Positions 33,165 to 41,706 are shown, numbered from the stretch's first letter. The stretch is DNA of 64,000 bases from Sagittula salina (GCF_017813235.1 NZ_JAGISH010000005.1:1-64000); one strand, 5' to 3'. Made by a program: numbers and translations. Notes: generated by a model not told the origin, from the sequence alone.

Positions 33165-34403
33165 TCACTCGGCGCTGGCGATGATATCGGCGAACTGCGC
33201 CTGAGCTGCCTCCGGCGTCATCGAGGCATCCGCGAAGAACTCCGCGAAGAGGTCGTTGATCTGCGAGGTCGTGTCCGGCGTGATCAACTGGTTGGTGTCG
33301 GGCAGCACCTTGCCCTCCGCCAGCAACTTCAGACCCTTCTGCATACAGGCGTTGGCGGCCGAAAGGTCGATATCGCCACGCACCGGCAGGGAGCCTTTTC
33401 TGAGGTTGAAGTTCACCTGAGTCTCGGGCTTCAGAAGTGTCGCGGCCAGTTCCGCCTGTGCTTTCTCCAGATCAGGATCGTCCAGCACGGGGAAGTAGAA
33501 GGCATCGCCGCCGGTACCCAGCACCTCCGTCACTCCCAGACCGGGGAGGCATTCGTAATCCTCGCCCGCCTTGGCACCCGCGAGGCTAAATTCACCCTGC
33601 GCCCAATCGCCCATGATCTGACCGCCCGCCTTGCCGTTGATCACCAGCGCGGTGGCCTCGTTCCACGATTGCAGGTTGGACCCCTGCGACATCTCACGCG
33701 CGTCGGCGGCCGCCTTGAAAACCTTGGCCACATCGGCCCCGGCGGCCACATCGGCGTCGTGATCCTGATAGACCGAAAGGAAAACCTCCTCCGGCACCAG
33801 CGTCGCCATCAGCACGTTGAAGAGGCCGGTCTGCTGCCACGATTGCTGGCCCACCGCCAGCGGCTGGATACCCGCCTCGCGCAGTTTCGGCGCGACTGCG
33901 ACGAACTCATCCCATGTGGTTGGCGTCTGCACACCCACGTCGGCGAATGCCTTGTTGGACAGCCAGAGCCACTGCCACGAATGGATGTTCACCGGTGCGC
34001 AGTAGATCCTGCCGTCCTTGGTGCAACCCGCCAGCAGGCTTTGCGGGTTGACCATCTGGTCCCAGCCCTCGGCCTTGGCAATGTCGGTGATGTCGCGCAG
34101 CAGACCCGCTTCGATCAGGTCCTCCGCCTGGCGGCCGTGGTTGAACTGAAAGGCACCCATGGGATCGCCGCCGGTGATGCGGCTGACCATGATGGCGCGC
34201 GCCTGCTCGCCCGGACCGGCAAAGGCCGCGTCCTTCCAGTGGTTTCCCGTGGCGTCGAACGCCTTGGCGAACTCGCCCACGGCTGCGGCCTCCCCGCCGG
34301 AGGTCCACCAGTGCATGACCTCGATATCGGCGGCCTGCGCCATACCCGCCATTGCCGCGACCGACATGGTGCTGCCCAGCAGCATCCCGTGAAGTGCCTT
34401 CAT
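33165..34403 (-). CDS. Sugar ABC transporter substrate-binding protein
   Basis: The 412-aa protein has a signal peptide (cleavage near AQAAD, residue 25) and family-1 solute-binding features: 'IEVMHWWTSGGEAAAV', 'GAFQFNHGRQAEDLIEAGLL', 'DGRIYCAPVNIHSWQWLW' and 'GQIMGDWAQGEF'. The WWTSGGE start and the paired Cys are typical of glucose/mannose-type binding proteins (GtsA-like). It leads the operon, directly behind the paired LacI operators, so it should be the most abundant product. Confidence 0.93.
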   Translation of the reverse strand: MKALHGMLLGSTMSVAAMAGMAQAADIEVMHWWTSGGEAAAVGEFAKAFDATGNHWKDAAFAGPGEQARAIMVSRITGGDPMGAFQFNHGRQAEDLIEAGLLRDITDIAKAEGWDQMVNPQSLLAGCTKDGRIYCAPVNIHSWQWLWLSNKAFADVGVQTPTTWDEFVAVAPKLREAGIQPLAVGQQSWQQTGLFNVLMATLVPEEVFLSVYQDHDADVAAGADVAKVFKAAADAREMSQGSNLQSWNEATALVINGKAGGQIMGDWAQGEFSLAGAKAGEDYECLPGLGVTEVLGTGGDAFYFPVLDDPDLEKAQAELAATLLKPETQVNFNLRKGSLPVRGDIDLSAANACMQKGLKLLAEGKVLPDTNQLITPDTTSQINDLFAEFFADASMTPEAAQAQFADIIASAE

Positions 34404-34490
34404 CTCAAGTCCTCCCTGCGCCGGGATCGTACCCCGACGGTTTCCCTGCGAGCCTCCCCCGGCTCTGTGGCGGGCCTCTCCTCCTGCCCG

Positions 34491-34546
34491 TGTAATCGTT
34501 TACATATGCGCAAAATTCGATCTTGCCTTTTCTGTAATCGATTACA
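34491..34546 (+). promoter_or_regulatory. Pair of LacI-type operators, 42 bp apart
   Basis: TGTAATCGTTTACA (34491-34504, one mismatch in the palindrome) and TGTAATCGATTACA (34533-34546, perfect palindrome) both have the central CG of LacI/GalR operators. Their centres are 42 bp apart, four helical turns, which suits cooperative binding or a small loop. They lie between the divergent LacI gene and the binding-protein gene, so the regulator probably controls both itself and the operon. Confidence 0.85.
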
Positions 34547-34634
34547 TCATTCATTTCCCCGTGGTTGATTCCTGTCAACCCGGTTAATGCACTGCATCGC
34601 CGGGGGGACTGGCACAGAGGAACCAAAGACCGCC

Positions 34635-35672
34635 ATGGCACAGGGCACGGGACAGAGAACGGCGCGCATTCAGGACGTCGCGCGTGCGGCGGGCGTATCG
34701 ACTGCCACGGTCAGCCGCGCCCTGTCAAAGCCTGATCTGTTGTCTGAAACCACGCGCGAAGCGGTCTTCGAGGCGATCCGCCTAACCGGCTACCGGGTGA
34801 ACCAATCCGCCCGAAACCTGCGCCGGCAGCGTGCGGGCGCGGTGCTCGTGCTGGTGCCGAACCTCGGCAACCCGTTTTTCAGCCAGATCCTCTCGGGCCT
34901 GTCCGAAGTCTTTGCCGCATCCGAATATTCGGTGCTGATACAGGACACCAACCACCTGGCCCGTCAGGACGGGCTACTCGACTTCTTCCTCGATCAGCGC
35001 ATCGACGGGATGATCTCGCTCGACGGGTCGCTCTCGGTCGGGACGCTGGACCTCATGGCACGCAATGCCGTGTCGGACCGTATCCTGTGCGCCTGCGAAT
35101 GGGTGGCAGGTGTGGACTTGCCCTCCGTCCGCTCTGACAACCACAAGGGTGCGACGCTCGCCATGCGCCATCTGTACGACCTCGGGCACCGCCGCATCGC
35201 GCATGTCACCGGCCCGGTCCAGAACGTGCTGACTCAGGTCCGGCGGGACGCGGTGCTGGCGGCGCGGGCGGAGCTTGACCTGCCGGCGCGCCCCGAATGG
35301 ATCGTCCGCGGTGACTTCAGCCTTGCCTCCGGGCGCGCGGCGGCCGAACGACTGCTGGCCATGTCCGCGAACGACCGCCCCAGTGCCGTTTTCTGCGCCT
35401 CGGACGAAACCGCGCTAGGCCTGATAGCGGGACTGCATGCGGCGGGCGTGCAGGTGCCGGACGACATGAGCGTGGTCGGATTCGACGATATTGACCTTGC
35501 GGAATACGCGATTCCCGCGCTGACGACGATCCGGCAGGACCGTCAGACGCTGGGGCGCCGCGCGGCGGAGCGTTTGCTGAACCGTCTCGACGGCGGGCCT
35601 CTGAGGGCAGCGGATACGGTGGATCTCGTGGATGTGTCGCTGGTCGTACGCGACAGCACCCGAGCGATCTGA
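34635..35672 (+). CDS. LacI-family transcriptional regulator
   Basis: The DNA-binding head reads 'RIQDVARAAGVSTATVSRALSKPDLL' (landmarks VARAAGVSTATVSRAL), with the hinge 'YRVNQSARNLRRQRAG'. The periplasmic-binding-like core follows ('VLVPNLGNPFFSQILSGL', 'VVGFDDIDLAEYAIPALTTI'). ATG at 34635 is preferred over 34587. Like CcpA/GalR relatives it should release its operators when sugar binds. It is divergent from, and the natural regulator of, the sugar operon. Confidence 0.93.
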   Translation: MAQGTGQRTARIQDVARAAGVSTATVSRALSKPDLLSETTREAVFEAIRLTGYRVNQSARNLRRQRAGAVLVLVPNLGNPFFSQILSGLSEVFAASEYSVLIQDTNHLARQDGLLDFFLDQRIDGMISLDGSLSVGTLDLMARNAVSDRILCACEWVAGVDLPSVRSDNHKGATLAMRHLYDLGHRRIAHVTGPVQNVLTQVRRDAVLAARAELDLPARPEWIVRGDFSLASGRAAAERLLAMSANDRPSAVFCASDETALGLIAGLHAAGVQVPDDMSVVGFDDIDLAEYAIPALTTIRQDRQTLGRRAAERLLNRLDGGPLRAADTVDLVDVSLVVRDSTRAI

Positions 35673-35735
35673 TTATGCAGGCGGCTCCTGCTCTTTCTCA
35701 CAAATCCGTTCTCAGGGTTTTTGTCCGCCCCCCCC

Positions 35736-35764
35736 TTTTCACCGCCTCGGACTACCCCTATATT
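35736..35764 (+). promoter_or_regulatory. ssrA promoter
   Basis: TATATT (35759-35764) is a near-consensus -10, with TTTTCA (35736-35741) 17 bp upstream as a weaker -35. Transcription should begin near 35771, just before the tmRNA acceptor piece. Confidence 0.55.
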
Positions 35765-35770
35765 CGTCTC

Positions 35771-36095
35771 GTTCCCTTCGGGGGACTATGGGCATAAACG
35801 CGCATGTAATAAACGGATCGGACCCGGGGGCGGTACCCGGCGGCTCCACCATATATCCCGTCGTTGGGGGATCTTGGGGCCGAAACAGGATCGACGAACG
35901 CGTAAAGATGTAGCTTTGTCCCGGTGAGATACCACCGTTATCGGTTCACATTGCATAATTGCCAACGACAATCATGCTCCGGTAGCACTGGCCGCGTAAG
36001 CGGTTGGTAACACCGAAACTTAAGCCCTTATGCTTTGCAGCGTAAGGCGGGGCCCGTCGGAGCCTGGCAACAGAATCCGACACCTTACCCCCCAA
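35771..36095 (+). ncRNA. ssrA: Two-piece (circularly permuted) tmRNA, alpha type
   Basis: The gene is permuted. The acceptor piece comes first, with T-stem CCGGG/CCCGG (35824-35828, 35836-35840) and 3' acceptor strand CGGCTCC plus ACCA ending at 35851. A short spacer hairpin (ATCCC/GGGAT region, 35853-35873) is removed. The coding piece begins GGGGCCGAAACAGGATCGAC at 35876. Acceptor strands GGGGCCG and CGGCTCC pair fully, with G-U at the third position, the alanyl-tRNA synthetase signal. The tag frame GCC AAC GAC AAT ... GCC GCG TAA (35961-35999) encodes ANDNHAPVALAA. A closing hairpin GTAAGG/CCTTAC (36042-36088) with inner GTCGGA/TCCGAC marks the 3' part. tmRNA rescues stalled ribosomes and tags products for ClpXP; ends are approximate. 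Confidence 0.95.
35961..35999 (+). other. tmRNA tag reading frame (ANDNHAPVALAA)
   Basis: The resume codon GCC and the twelve-residue tag end at TAA. The C-terminal ALAA is the ClpX degron and the N-terminal ANDN part is the SspB-binding region. The adaptor SspB is encoded about 700 bp downstream. Confidence 0.92.
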
Positions 36096-36248
36096 AAAAA
36101 GTTTGACGCCGACAGGTTGCGGATCGACAGGCACCGTTGTCCAGCCTCAAAACGGTTGTCCCTGCTCTGAGCCGGCACCATTGTCAGCTACGGTTGAAAG
36201 AGCCGCCTCCCCGGCTACCTCCCCGGCAGACCCGTGTCCGGAGGCCTC

Positions 36249-36602
36249 ATGCTCACCGCCGTCAATATCATCATCGCCGTGATGACCATCGCCTTCGGTG
36301 CCATGGCCTTTTCGGCTCCAGGCTACGCCGCGCGCGCGCTGGACCTCGCACCTACCGGCTCAACCATGGGCCTGACCGAATTGCGCGCCTCTGCCGGAGG
36401 ACTTTTTGTGGCGATGGGCCTGGCCTGTCTCATTGTCGGCGACTGGACCTGGGCCGCGCTGGGCATCGCCTACACCGGCGCCGCGACGGGCCGCGTTCTT
36501 TCGATTTTCATCGACCGCCCTCCGCAGCCGAAGGCATTTGTCTGGTTTCTGCTCGAAGCACTTCCCGCCGCCTGGCTCCTGACACTCAACTGGCCTGCCT
36601 GA
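36249..36602 (+). CDS. Small membrane protein (DUF4345-like)
   Basis: The 117-aa protein has four hydrophobic helices (about 4-25, 45-65, 68-85, 96-115). It resembles DUF4345-type proteins ('GLTELRASAGGLFVAMGLACLIVGDW' region, landmark ELRASAGGLF; 'GRVLSIFIDRP'). The ATG at 36249 follows a GGAGG site; a GTG 15 bp earlier is possible. It lies between ssrA and sspB with no obvious link to either. Function is unknown. Confidence 0.7.
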   Translation: MLTAVNIIIAVMTIAFGAMAFSAPGYAARALDLAPTGSTMGLTELRASAGGLFVAMGLACLIVGDWTWAALGIAYTGAATGRVLSIFIDRPPQPKAFVWFLLEALPAAWLLTLNWPA

Positions 36603-36722
36603 CCTCTGCGTGACCCGTGTGGCTGTCACGCAGGACGGTCCGGAACACTGTGTCCCTGTGCCCTCTTCCGTTCCCCGCCAAAATTTATATGGTGTGGGCA
36701 AACTGACGAAGGGCCCCCTGAA

Positions 36723-37217
36723 ATGTCCGAAACGATTGACTACGGCAAACTCATGCACCGCGCGATGCGGGGCCTCATTCAGGAGGTTCTGGAGGACGTC
36801 GCGGAAAATGGCCTGCCGGGCGATCACCATTTCTTTGTGACTTTTGACACCCGGCACCCGGACGTGGAGATCGCGCAATGGTTGGCGGACCGCTACCCGT
36901 CCGAGATGACCGTAGTCATGCAGCATTGGTACGAAGACCTCGAGGTGCGGAACTCCGGCTTCGGGATCACGCTGAACTTCGGCGATGCGCCGGAGCGCCT
37001 GTTCGTCCCCTATGACGCCATCCGCACCTTCGTCGATCCGTCGGTGGAATTCGGCCTGCGCTTCGAAAGCCAGGACCAAGAGGACGACGACGAGGACGAC
37101 GATGAACCCACGCCCCCCGGTGGCGGGCCAAAGGGGCCATCCCCCAAATCCGACAAACCCGACGGGCAGGAACACCACGACGCCGAGGTCGTTCGACTGG
37201 ACCGTTTCCGCAAGTAA
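36723..37217 (+). CDS. sspB: ClpXP adaptor protein SspB (alpha type)
   Basis: The 164-aa protein matches alphaproteobacterial SspB: 'YGKLMHRAMRGLIQEVLEDV', 'GLPGDHHFFVTFDTRHPDVE', 'YPSEMTVVMQHWYEDLEV' and 'RLFVPYDAIRTFVDPSVEFG' (each a landmark of the tag-binding dimer core). A long acidic linker (about 116-130, Asp/Glu run) and a C-terminal ClpX-docking tail (AEVVRLDRFRK) follow. It tethers ssrA-tagged proteins to ClpX. The gene lies about 630 bp from the tmRNA gene on the same strand, with only the DUF4345-like gene between. Confidence 0.95.
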   Translation: MSETIDYGKLMHRAMRGLIQEVLEDVAENGLPGDHHFFVTFDTRHPDVEIAQWLADRYPSEMTVVMQHWYEDLEVRNSGFGITLNFGDAPERLFVPYDAIRTFVDPSVEFGLRFESQDQEDDDEDDDEPTPPGGGPKGPSPKSDKPDGQEHHDAEVVRLDRFRK

Positions 37218-37272
37218 CCTTTTGTAAAGGTCGGCTGACTAGGTTCGGCGCATTTAAGGCGCACAGGGACAT

Positions 37273-38355
37273 ATGCTCAGCCATTTGGACATCCTTGATC
37301 ACGTGGCAGGGCCTGTCTTCGTTCTCATCCCGGACGAAGACGGCCGACCCGTCTATCGTTACTGGAACCGTGCCTGCGAGCAGATCGGGAACCGTGACCG
37401 TCAGGATGTGCTGGGCAAGACAGCAATCGAACTCTTCGGTGATGTGCTGGGCGCCCACACCTATGATCGCCATCTCGAGGCCATGCGAGGCGGGAAAACG
37501 ATCACCTTCGAAGTTTTGCTGAACCTTGGCCACGACGCCCCGCAGGAGATCCAGACCACCCTGTCCCCAGTGCTGGCCGAGGACGGAACCCTTCTGGCGG
37601 TGGTGGGCTCTTCCGTTGTGCTTTCGTCCCTCCGCAACGCGCAGCAACGCGAGGTGAAGGCGCTTGGAGTGGTGGAACGCGCCCGTTCGGAAATGGAGCA
37701 ATACCTCGCCTTCGCCGCGCATGACCTGCGTGCCCCCATGCGCCGGATCAAGGGGCTGGCCGAAATGATCCAGGAGGAACTGCCCGACGACGCCGCAGAG
37801 GCGCGCGAGATCGCCAAACTGATGGAACAGGTGAGCCGCAAGGCGCAGGAGCTGATCTCCGACGTGCTGCGCTTTTCCGAAGCGGCCAATGCCGGGCATC
37901 AGATCGAATGCTTCGACCTTGGACAACTGGCACGCGACATCTTCACCGTGCTGGATCCGATGGGCTGTCACGACCTCGATGCGGAGCGGGGGTGGCTGAA
38001 TGGTGACCGGACGGCGATCCAGATCGTGCTGCGCAACCTCGTCGACAACGCGATCAAGCACGACGACAAGCCGACTACACATCTGCGAATCACGCTGGAG
38101 GACGGCCCCGGAGGGGTCGCATTCGTCATCTGCGACGACGGCCCGGGTCTGCCGTCCGGTGATCTCAGCTTTCTCGACGGGGGGCAATTCGGCTATGGTA
38201 ACGGCTTTGGCCTTCTGGGCATCCGTCGTCTGGTGGAAATGCGCGGCGGCCGGGTGCACGCATGGTCCCCGCGCGACCGCGGCACCTGTTTCCGCATTCA
38301 CCTGCCCGGCACTCACCGAACCTCCGAAACGGGGACCGACGAGGGCGCCGCCTGA
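37273..38355 (+). CDS. PAS-domain sensor histidine kinase
   Basis: The 360-aa soluble kinase has an N-terminal PAS domain (about 5-110, 'WNRACEQIGNRDRQDVLGKT'), a HisKA domain with phospho-acceptor His150 ('LAFAAHDLRAPMRRIKGL') and an HATPase domain (N-box 'VLRNLVDNAIKHD', G1 'DDGPGLPSG', G2 'GNGFGLLGIRRLVEMRGG'). No membrane segment is seen, so it senses a cytoplasmic signal. No response regulator gene is adjacent, so it is an orphan kinase. It lies 55 bp after sspB and could be cotranscribed. Confidence 0.9.
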   Translation: MLSHLDILDHVAGPVFVLIPDEDGRPVYRYWNRACEQIGNRDRQDVLGKTAIELFGDVLGAHTYDRHLEAMRGGKTITFEVLLNLGHDAPQEIQTTLSPVLAEDGTLLAVVGSSVVLSSLRNAQQREVKALGVVERARSEMEQYLAFAAHDLRAPMRRIKGLAEMIQEELPDDAAEAREIAKLMEQVSRKAQELISDVLRFSEAANAGHQIECFDLGQLARDIFTVLDPMGCHDLDAERGWLNGDRTAIQIVLRNLVDNAIKHDDKPTTHLRITLEDGPGGVAFVICDDGPGLPSGDLSFLDGGQFGYGNGFGLLGIRRLVEMRGGRVHAWSPRDRGTCFRIHLPGTHRTSETGTDEGAA

Positions 38356-38534
38356 CCGCGCTATCGTGGGGCAATTCGCCACCATCAGCGGCAATGGGCT
38401 GGGCCAGGCCCGATCCAGCCTGTAAACCCTGTCCGTAACTGGCGTGTCGCAATCGCGGATTGCCCCGAACCCGGCTTTCCGCTAATCGGCATGCAATCGC
38501 ATACAACCCCCTGGCAACCCTTCAGGAGTGACTC

Positions 38535-39932
38535 ATGACCGCAACCCGTACCGAGACCGACAGCTTTGGCCCGCTCGAGGTCCCCACAGACAAGTACTGG
38601 GGCGCGCAGACGCAGCGCTCGATCATGAATTTCCCCATTGGCTGGGAGAAACAGCCCGTTGCCATCGTGCGCGCGCTGGGTGTGATCAAGAAAGCCTGCG
38701 CGCTGGAGAACAAGGCCACAGGCGCTCTGGACGGGCGCCTCGCCGATGCCATCGTTCAGGCCGCCGGTGAAGTCATCGACGGCAAGTTCGACGACAATTT
38801 CCCACTGGTCGTCTGGCAGACCGGATCGGGCACGCAGTCTAACATGAACGCCAACGAGGTGATCGCCAACCGCGCCATCGAGATCCTCGGCGGCGTGATC
38901 GGATCGAAGGACCCGGTGCACCCGAACGACCACTGCAATATGGGCCAGTCGTCGAACGATACCTTCCCCACCGCCATGCACATCGCGAGCGCCATGATGG
39001 CGCGCGACGTGCTGCTACCGGGACTGGCCACGCTGGCCGAGGGGCTGGAGGCCAAGGCCACCGAGTTCCACGATATCATCAAGATCGGCCGCACCCACAC
39101 GCAGGACGCGACGCCCCTGACGCTGGGCCAGGAATTCTCCGGCTATGCGATGCAGATTCGCAACGGCATCAAGCGCATCGAGACGGCACTTCCCGGCATC
39201 TACGAACTGGCGCAGGGCGGCACCGCCGTGGGCACCGGCCTGAACACCACCCAAGGTTGGGGCGAGGCCGTCGCCGCGCACATGGCGGAGATCACCGGCC
39301 TGCCCTTCGTCACCGCGCCCAACAAGTTCGAGGCGCTCGCTGCGCATGACGCCATGGTCTTCATGTCGGGCGCGCTGGCAACCGTGGCGGGGGCCATGTA
39401 CAAGATCGCCAACGACATCCGCTTCCTCGGTTCCGGCCCGCGCTCGGGCCTGGGCGAGCTGATCCTGCCGGAGAACGAGCCTGGATCGTCCATCATGCCG
39501 GGCAAGGTCAACCCGACACAGGCGGAGGCCATGACCCAGGTCGCGGCGCATGTCATGGGCAACGACGCGGCAATCAAATTCGCCGGCTCCCAGGGGCACT
39601 TTGAGTTGAACGTCTACAACCCGATGATGGCCTACAACCTGCTGCAGTCCATGCAGCTGCTGGGCGACGTCGCCGACAGCTTTACCAAACGACTGCTGAA
39701 CGGCATCGCGGCCAACGGCCCGCGGATCCGGAAACTGATGGAGGAAAGCCTGATGCTGGTGACGGCGCTGGCGCCGACCATCGGCTATGACAACGCCACG
39801 AAAGTGGCCAAGACCGCGCACAAGAACGGCACCACCCTGAAAGAAGAGGCTATCGCGCTGGGCTTCGTCGACGCGGAAACCTTTGATCGCGTCGTCCGTC
39901 CCGAAGATATGATCGGTCCGAAGGCGAAGTAA
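38535..39932 (+). CDS. fumC: Class II fumarate hydratase
   Basis: The 465-aa enzyme hydrates fumarate to L-malate in the TCA cycle. Landmarks are '[21 protein letters not shown]', '[19 protein letters not shown]', '[19 protein letters not shown]' (partial: [12 protein letters not shown]), '[10 protein letters not shown]' and the signature '[13 protein letters not shown]' with the catalytic Ser. Length is typical of heat-stable iron-free fumarases. A good ribosome site (caggag) precedes the ATG. The gene is followed by two strong hairpins and the DUF4169/RHH pair. Confidence 0.96.
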   Translation: MTATRTETDSFGPLEVPTDKYWGAQTQRSIMNFPIGWEKQPVAIVRALGVIKKACALENKATGALDGRLADAIVQAAGEVIDGKFDDNFPLVVWQTGSGTQSNMNANEVIANRAIEILGGVIGSKDPVHPNDHCNMGQSSNDTFPTAMHIASAMMARDVLLPGLATLAEGLEAKATEFHDIIKIGRTHTQDATPLTLGQEFSGYAMQIRNGIKRIETALPGIYELAQGGTAVGTGLNTTQGWGEAVAAHMAEITGLPFVTAPNKFEALAAHDAMVFMSGALATVAGAMYKIANDIRFLGSGPRSGLGELILPENEPGSSIMPGKVNPTQAEAMTQVAAHVMGNDAAIKFAGSQGHFELNVYNPMMAYNLLQSMQLLGDVADSFTKRLLNGIAANGPRIRKLMEESLMLVTALAPTIGYDNATKVAKTAHKNGTTLKEEAIALGFVDAETFDRVVRPEDMIGPKAK

Positions 39933-39943
39933 CCCTTTGGGTG

Positions 39944-40028
39944 CGAGAGGCGCTGCCTCTCGCGCTCTCGGCGGTATTTCTGAACCAAAGAAGCAGGAAC
40001 GCGCCGCGCCAGCCCGGCGCGTTCCTGG
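39944..40028 (+). terminator. Two hairpins downstream of fumC
   Basis: The first stem is GCGAGAGGC/GCCTCTCGC (39944-39952, 39956-39964) with a 3-nt loop. The second is a perfect 13-bp stem CAGGAACGCGCCG/CGGCGCGTTCCTG (39995-40007, 40016-40028). Neither has a T-run, so they may protect the fumC 3' end or end transcription by another route. Confidence 0.55.
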
Positions 40029-40099
40029 TCTGCAGTGACCGGCATTGATCTGGCGTGGCGCTGCGGGGCACACGTATGGGGCAGCAGGGGCTTTGCATC

Positions 40100-40120
40100 G
40101 ATTGTGCATGGATTGTGCAT
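40100..40120 (+). promoter_or_regulatory. Tandem gattgtgcat direct repeat
   Basis: Two perfect copies of gattgtgcat start 11 bp apart (40100 and 40111), about 25 bp before the DUF4169 gene. One helical turn apart, they fit a site for a protein binding one DNA face, plausibly the ribbon-helix-helix protein encoded in this operon. Confidence 0.4.
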
Positions 40121-40144
40121 TCCGTTTTCGGATAGGATCGCGCT

Positions 40145-40330
40145 ATGGCGAAGATCGTTAACCTCACCACCTTTCGGAAGCAGAAGGCCCGTGCCGGCAA
40201 ACGGTCGGCAGGCGACGCCAATGCCGCAAAGCACGGCCAGAGCAAGGCAGAAAAGTCGCTCGCCAAGGCACGACTGGACAAGGCTGATAAGGCGCTGGAG
40301 GGTCACCGGAAGGAGCCGGATACCGAATGA
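40145..40330 (+). CDS. DUF4169 family protein
   Basis: This 61-aa basic protein starts 'MAKIVNLTTFRKQKARAGKR' and is otherwise a Lys/Ala-rich helix, the DUF4169 pattern common in alphaproteobacteria. Function is unknown. Its stop overlaps the start of the ribbon-helix-helix gene by four bases. Confidence 0.85.
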   Translation: MAKIVNLTTFRKQKARAGKRSAGDANAAKHGQSKAEKSLAKARLDKADKALEGHRKEPDTE

Positions 40331-40560
40331 GCGGCCGCCCGGTGAAGCATTCGCTGACTCTGCAGGGCCACCGCACGTCGGTCTCGCTGGAGGATGTCTT
40401 CTGGACGGAGTTCCGCCGCATTGCCGGAGAGGAAGGCATGGCGCTGAACGAGTTGGCCGCCGCCATCGACGAGGCTCGCGATCCGGAGGTGGGGCTGGCC
40501 TCGTCCATCCGGGTCTTCATCCTCAACAGATTACTTGAAGACCGATCCGTAGAGAACTGA
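40327..40560 (+). CDS. Ribbon-helix-helix domain protein
   Basis: The 77-aa protein has an RHH-type fold: beta strand 'RPVKHSLTLQGHRTSVSLED', then helices 'FWTEFRRIAGEEGMALNELA' and 'ASSIRVFILNRLLED'. It may bind DNA as a dimer. The DUF4169-RHH pair behind fumC recurs in related genomes (from general knowledge). It could recognise the direct repeat upstream of its operon; this is inference. Confidence 0.85.
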   Translation: MSGRPVKHSLTLQGHRTSVSLEDVFWTEFRRIAGEEGMALNELAAAIDEARDPEVGLASSIRVFILNRLLEDRSVEN

Positions 40561-40566
40561 CAGCAA

Positions 40567-41652
40567 TCAGTTTTTCGCGGGAAAAACGTGGCAGCGGTCG
40601 CGCCGGAGCGACAGCCACATGGGTGTGCCGGGTTTTGGCAGAAAGACGTTCGGGACGGTAGCCTTTAGCACCTGCCCATCGTGCTCCATGCGGAATTCCA
40701 CGAGGCTTTCAGACCCCATGAAGCGCGCACGCTGCACGATACCGCGCGCCGGGGTCCCGGCGGCGATGGTCGGGTTCGGCCCTTTGCCCGCGCGGTCGAA
40801 GTCGATGGAGACATGTTGCGGACGGAAGACGATTTCGACCGCATTGCCATCCGCCACGCCCGGCGCGAGAAAGCGGCCGAAGGGCGTATCCGTCAGAGCA
40901 CCTTGAACACGTCCCTGCAGAACATTGATATCGCTGAAAAATGCCATGGCTCCCTTGTCAGCGGGACTGTTGTAGATGTTGTAGGGCGCGCCCTGCTGCA
41001 CGATCCGACCGGCGCGCATCAGTGCGATTTCATCGGCCATGCGCATGGCCTCTTCGGGTTCGTGAGTGACAAGGAGGACGGCGGCACCTTCTTCCTTCAG
41101 CAGGTCCAGGGTCTCGTCCCGGATGCCGTCCCGCAGCCGGTTGTCGAGGCCACTGAAGGGCTCGTCCATCAGCATGATTTTCGGTCGTGGCGCCAACGCA
41201 CGGGCCAGTGCCACGCGCTGCTGTTCGCCCCCCGAAAGGTGATGCGGGAAATGGTCGATGAAATGTGCCAGTCCCACGCGGTCGAGCAATCGCTTTGCCG
41301 TCCCGCGCTTGTCGGATCCCTTGAGGCCGAATGCGACGTTTTCCCCCACCGACAGATGCGGGAACAGAGCGAAGTCCTGAAACATCAGCCCGATGGCGCG
41401 CCGTTCCGGCGGCACGCGAAACACCGTATCGCAGATCAGTTTGCCATCGACGTGGATCGTACCGCTATCCTGCAGATCGACCCCCGCGATCATCCTCAGT
41501 GTCGTGGACTTGCCGCAACCAGATGGTCCCAACAGGCAGGTCACCTGCCCCGGTGCGATGCTGAGGGATACGTCATCCACAACGGGCTGACCGTCAAAGC
41601 GGCGGACAAGGTTGCGGATTTCCAGTCTGGGCGGAGGGGTCGTCGCGGTCAC
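40567..41652 (-). CDS. ABC transporter ATP-binding protein (FbpC/PotA-like), orphan
   Basis: The 361-aa ATPase has Walker A (GPSGCGKST, 42-50), signature LSGGE (139-143), Walker B (LMDEP, 161-165) and a C-terminal TOBE-type domain ('VEIVFRPQHVSIDFD'). The sequence resembles ferric-iron or polyamine importer ATPases. No permease or binding-protein gene is adjacent, so its partners are encoded elsewhere. It follows the Na+ symporter gene by 54 bp on the same strand. Confidence 0.88.
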   Translation of the reverse strand: MTATTPPPRLEIRNLVRRFDGQPVVDDVSLSIAPGQVTCLLGPSGCGKSTTLRMIAGVDLQDSGTIHVDGKLICDTVFRVPPERRAIGLMFQDFALFPHLSVGENVAFGLKGSDKRGTAKRLLDRVGLAHFIDHFPHHLSGGEQQRVALARALAPRPKIMLMDEPFSGLDNRLRDGIRDETLDLLKEEGAAVLLVTHEPEEAMRMADEIALMRAGRIVQQGAPYNIYNSPADKGAMAFFSDINVLQGRVQGALTDTPFGRFLAPGVADGNAVEIVFRPQHVSIDFDRAGKGPNPTIAAGTPARGIVQRARFMGSESLVEFRMEHDGQVLKATVPNVFLPKPGTPMWLSLRRDRCHVFPAKN

Positions 41653-41706
41653 TCGGGGCCTCTAGCGTCTCGCCGAGGGAAACACTCGGGATTTGGCTTC
41701 GGGGTA

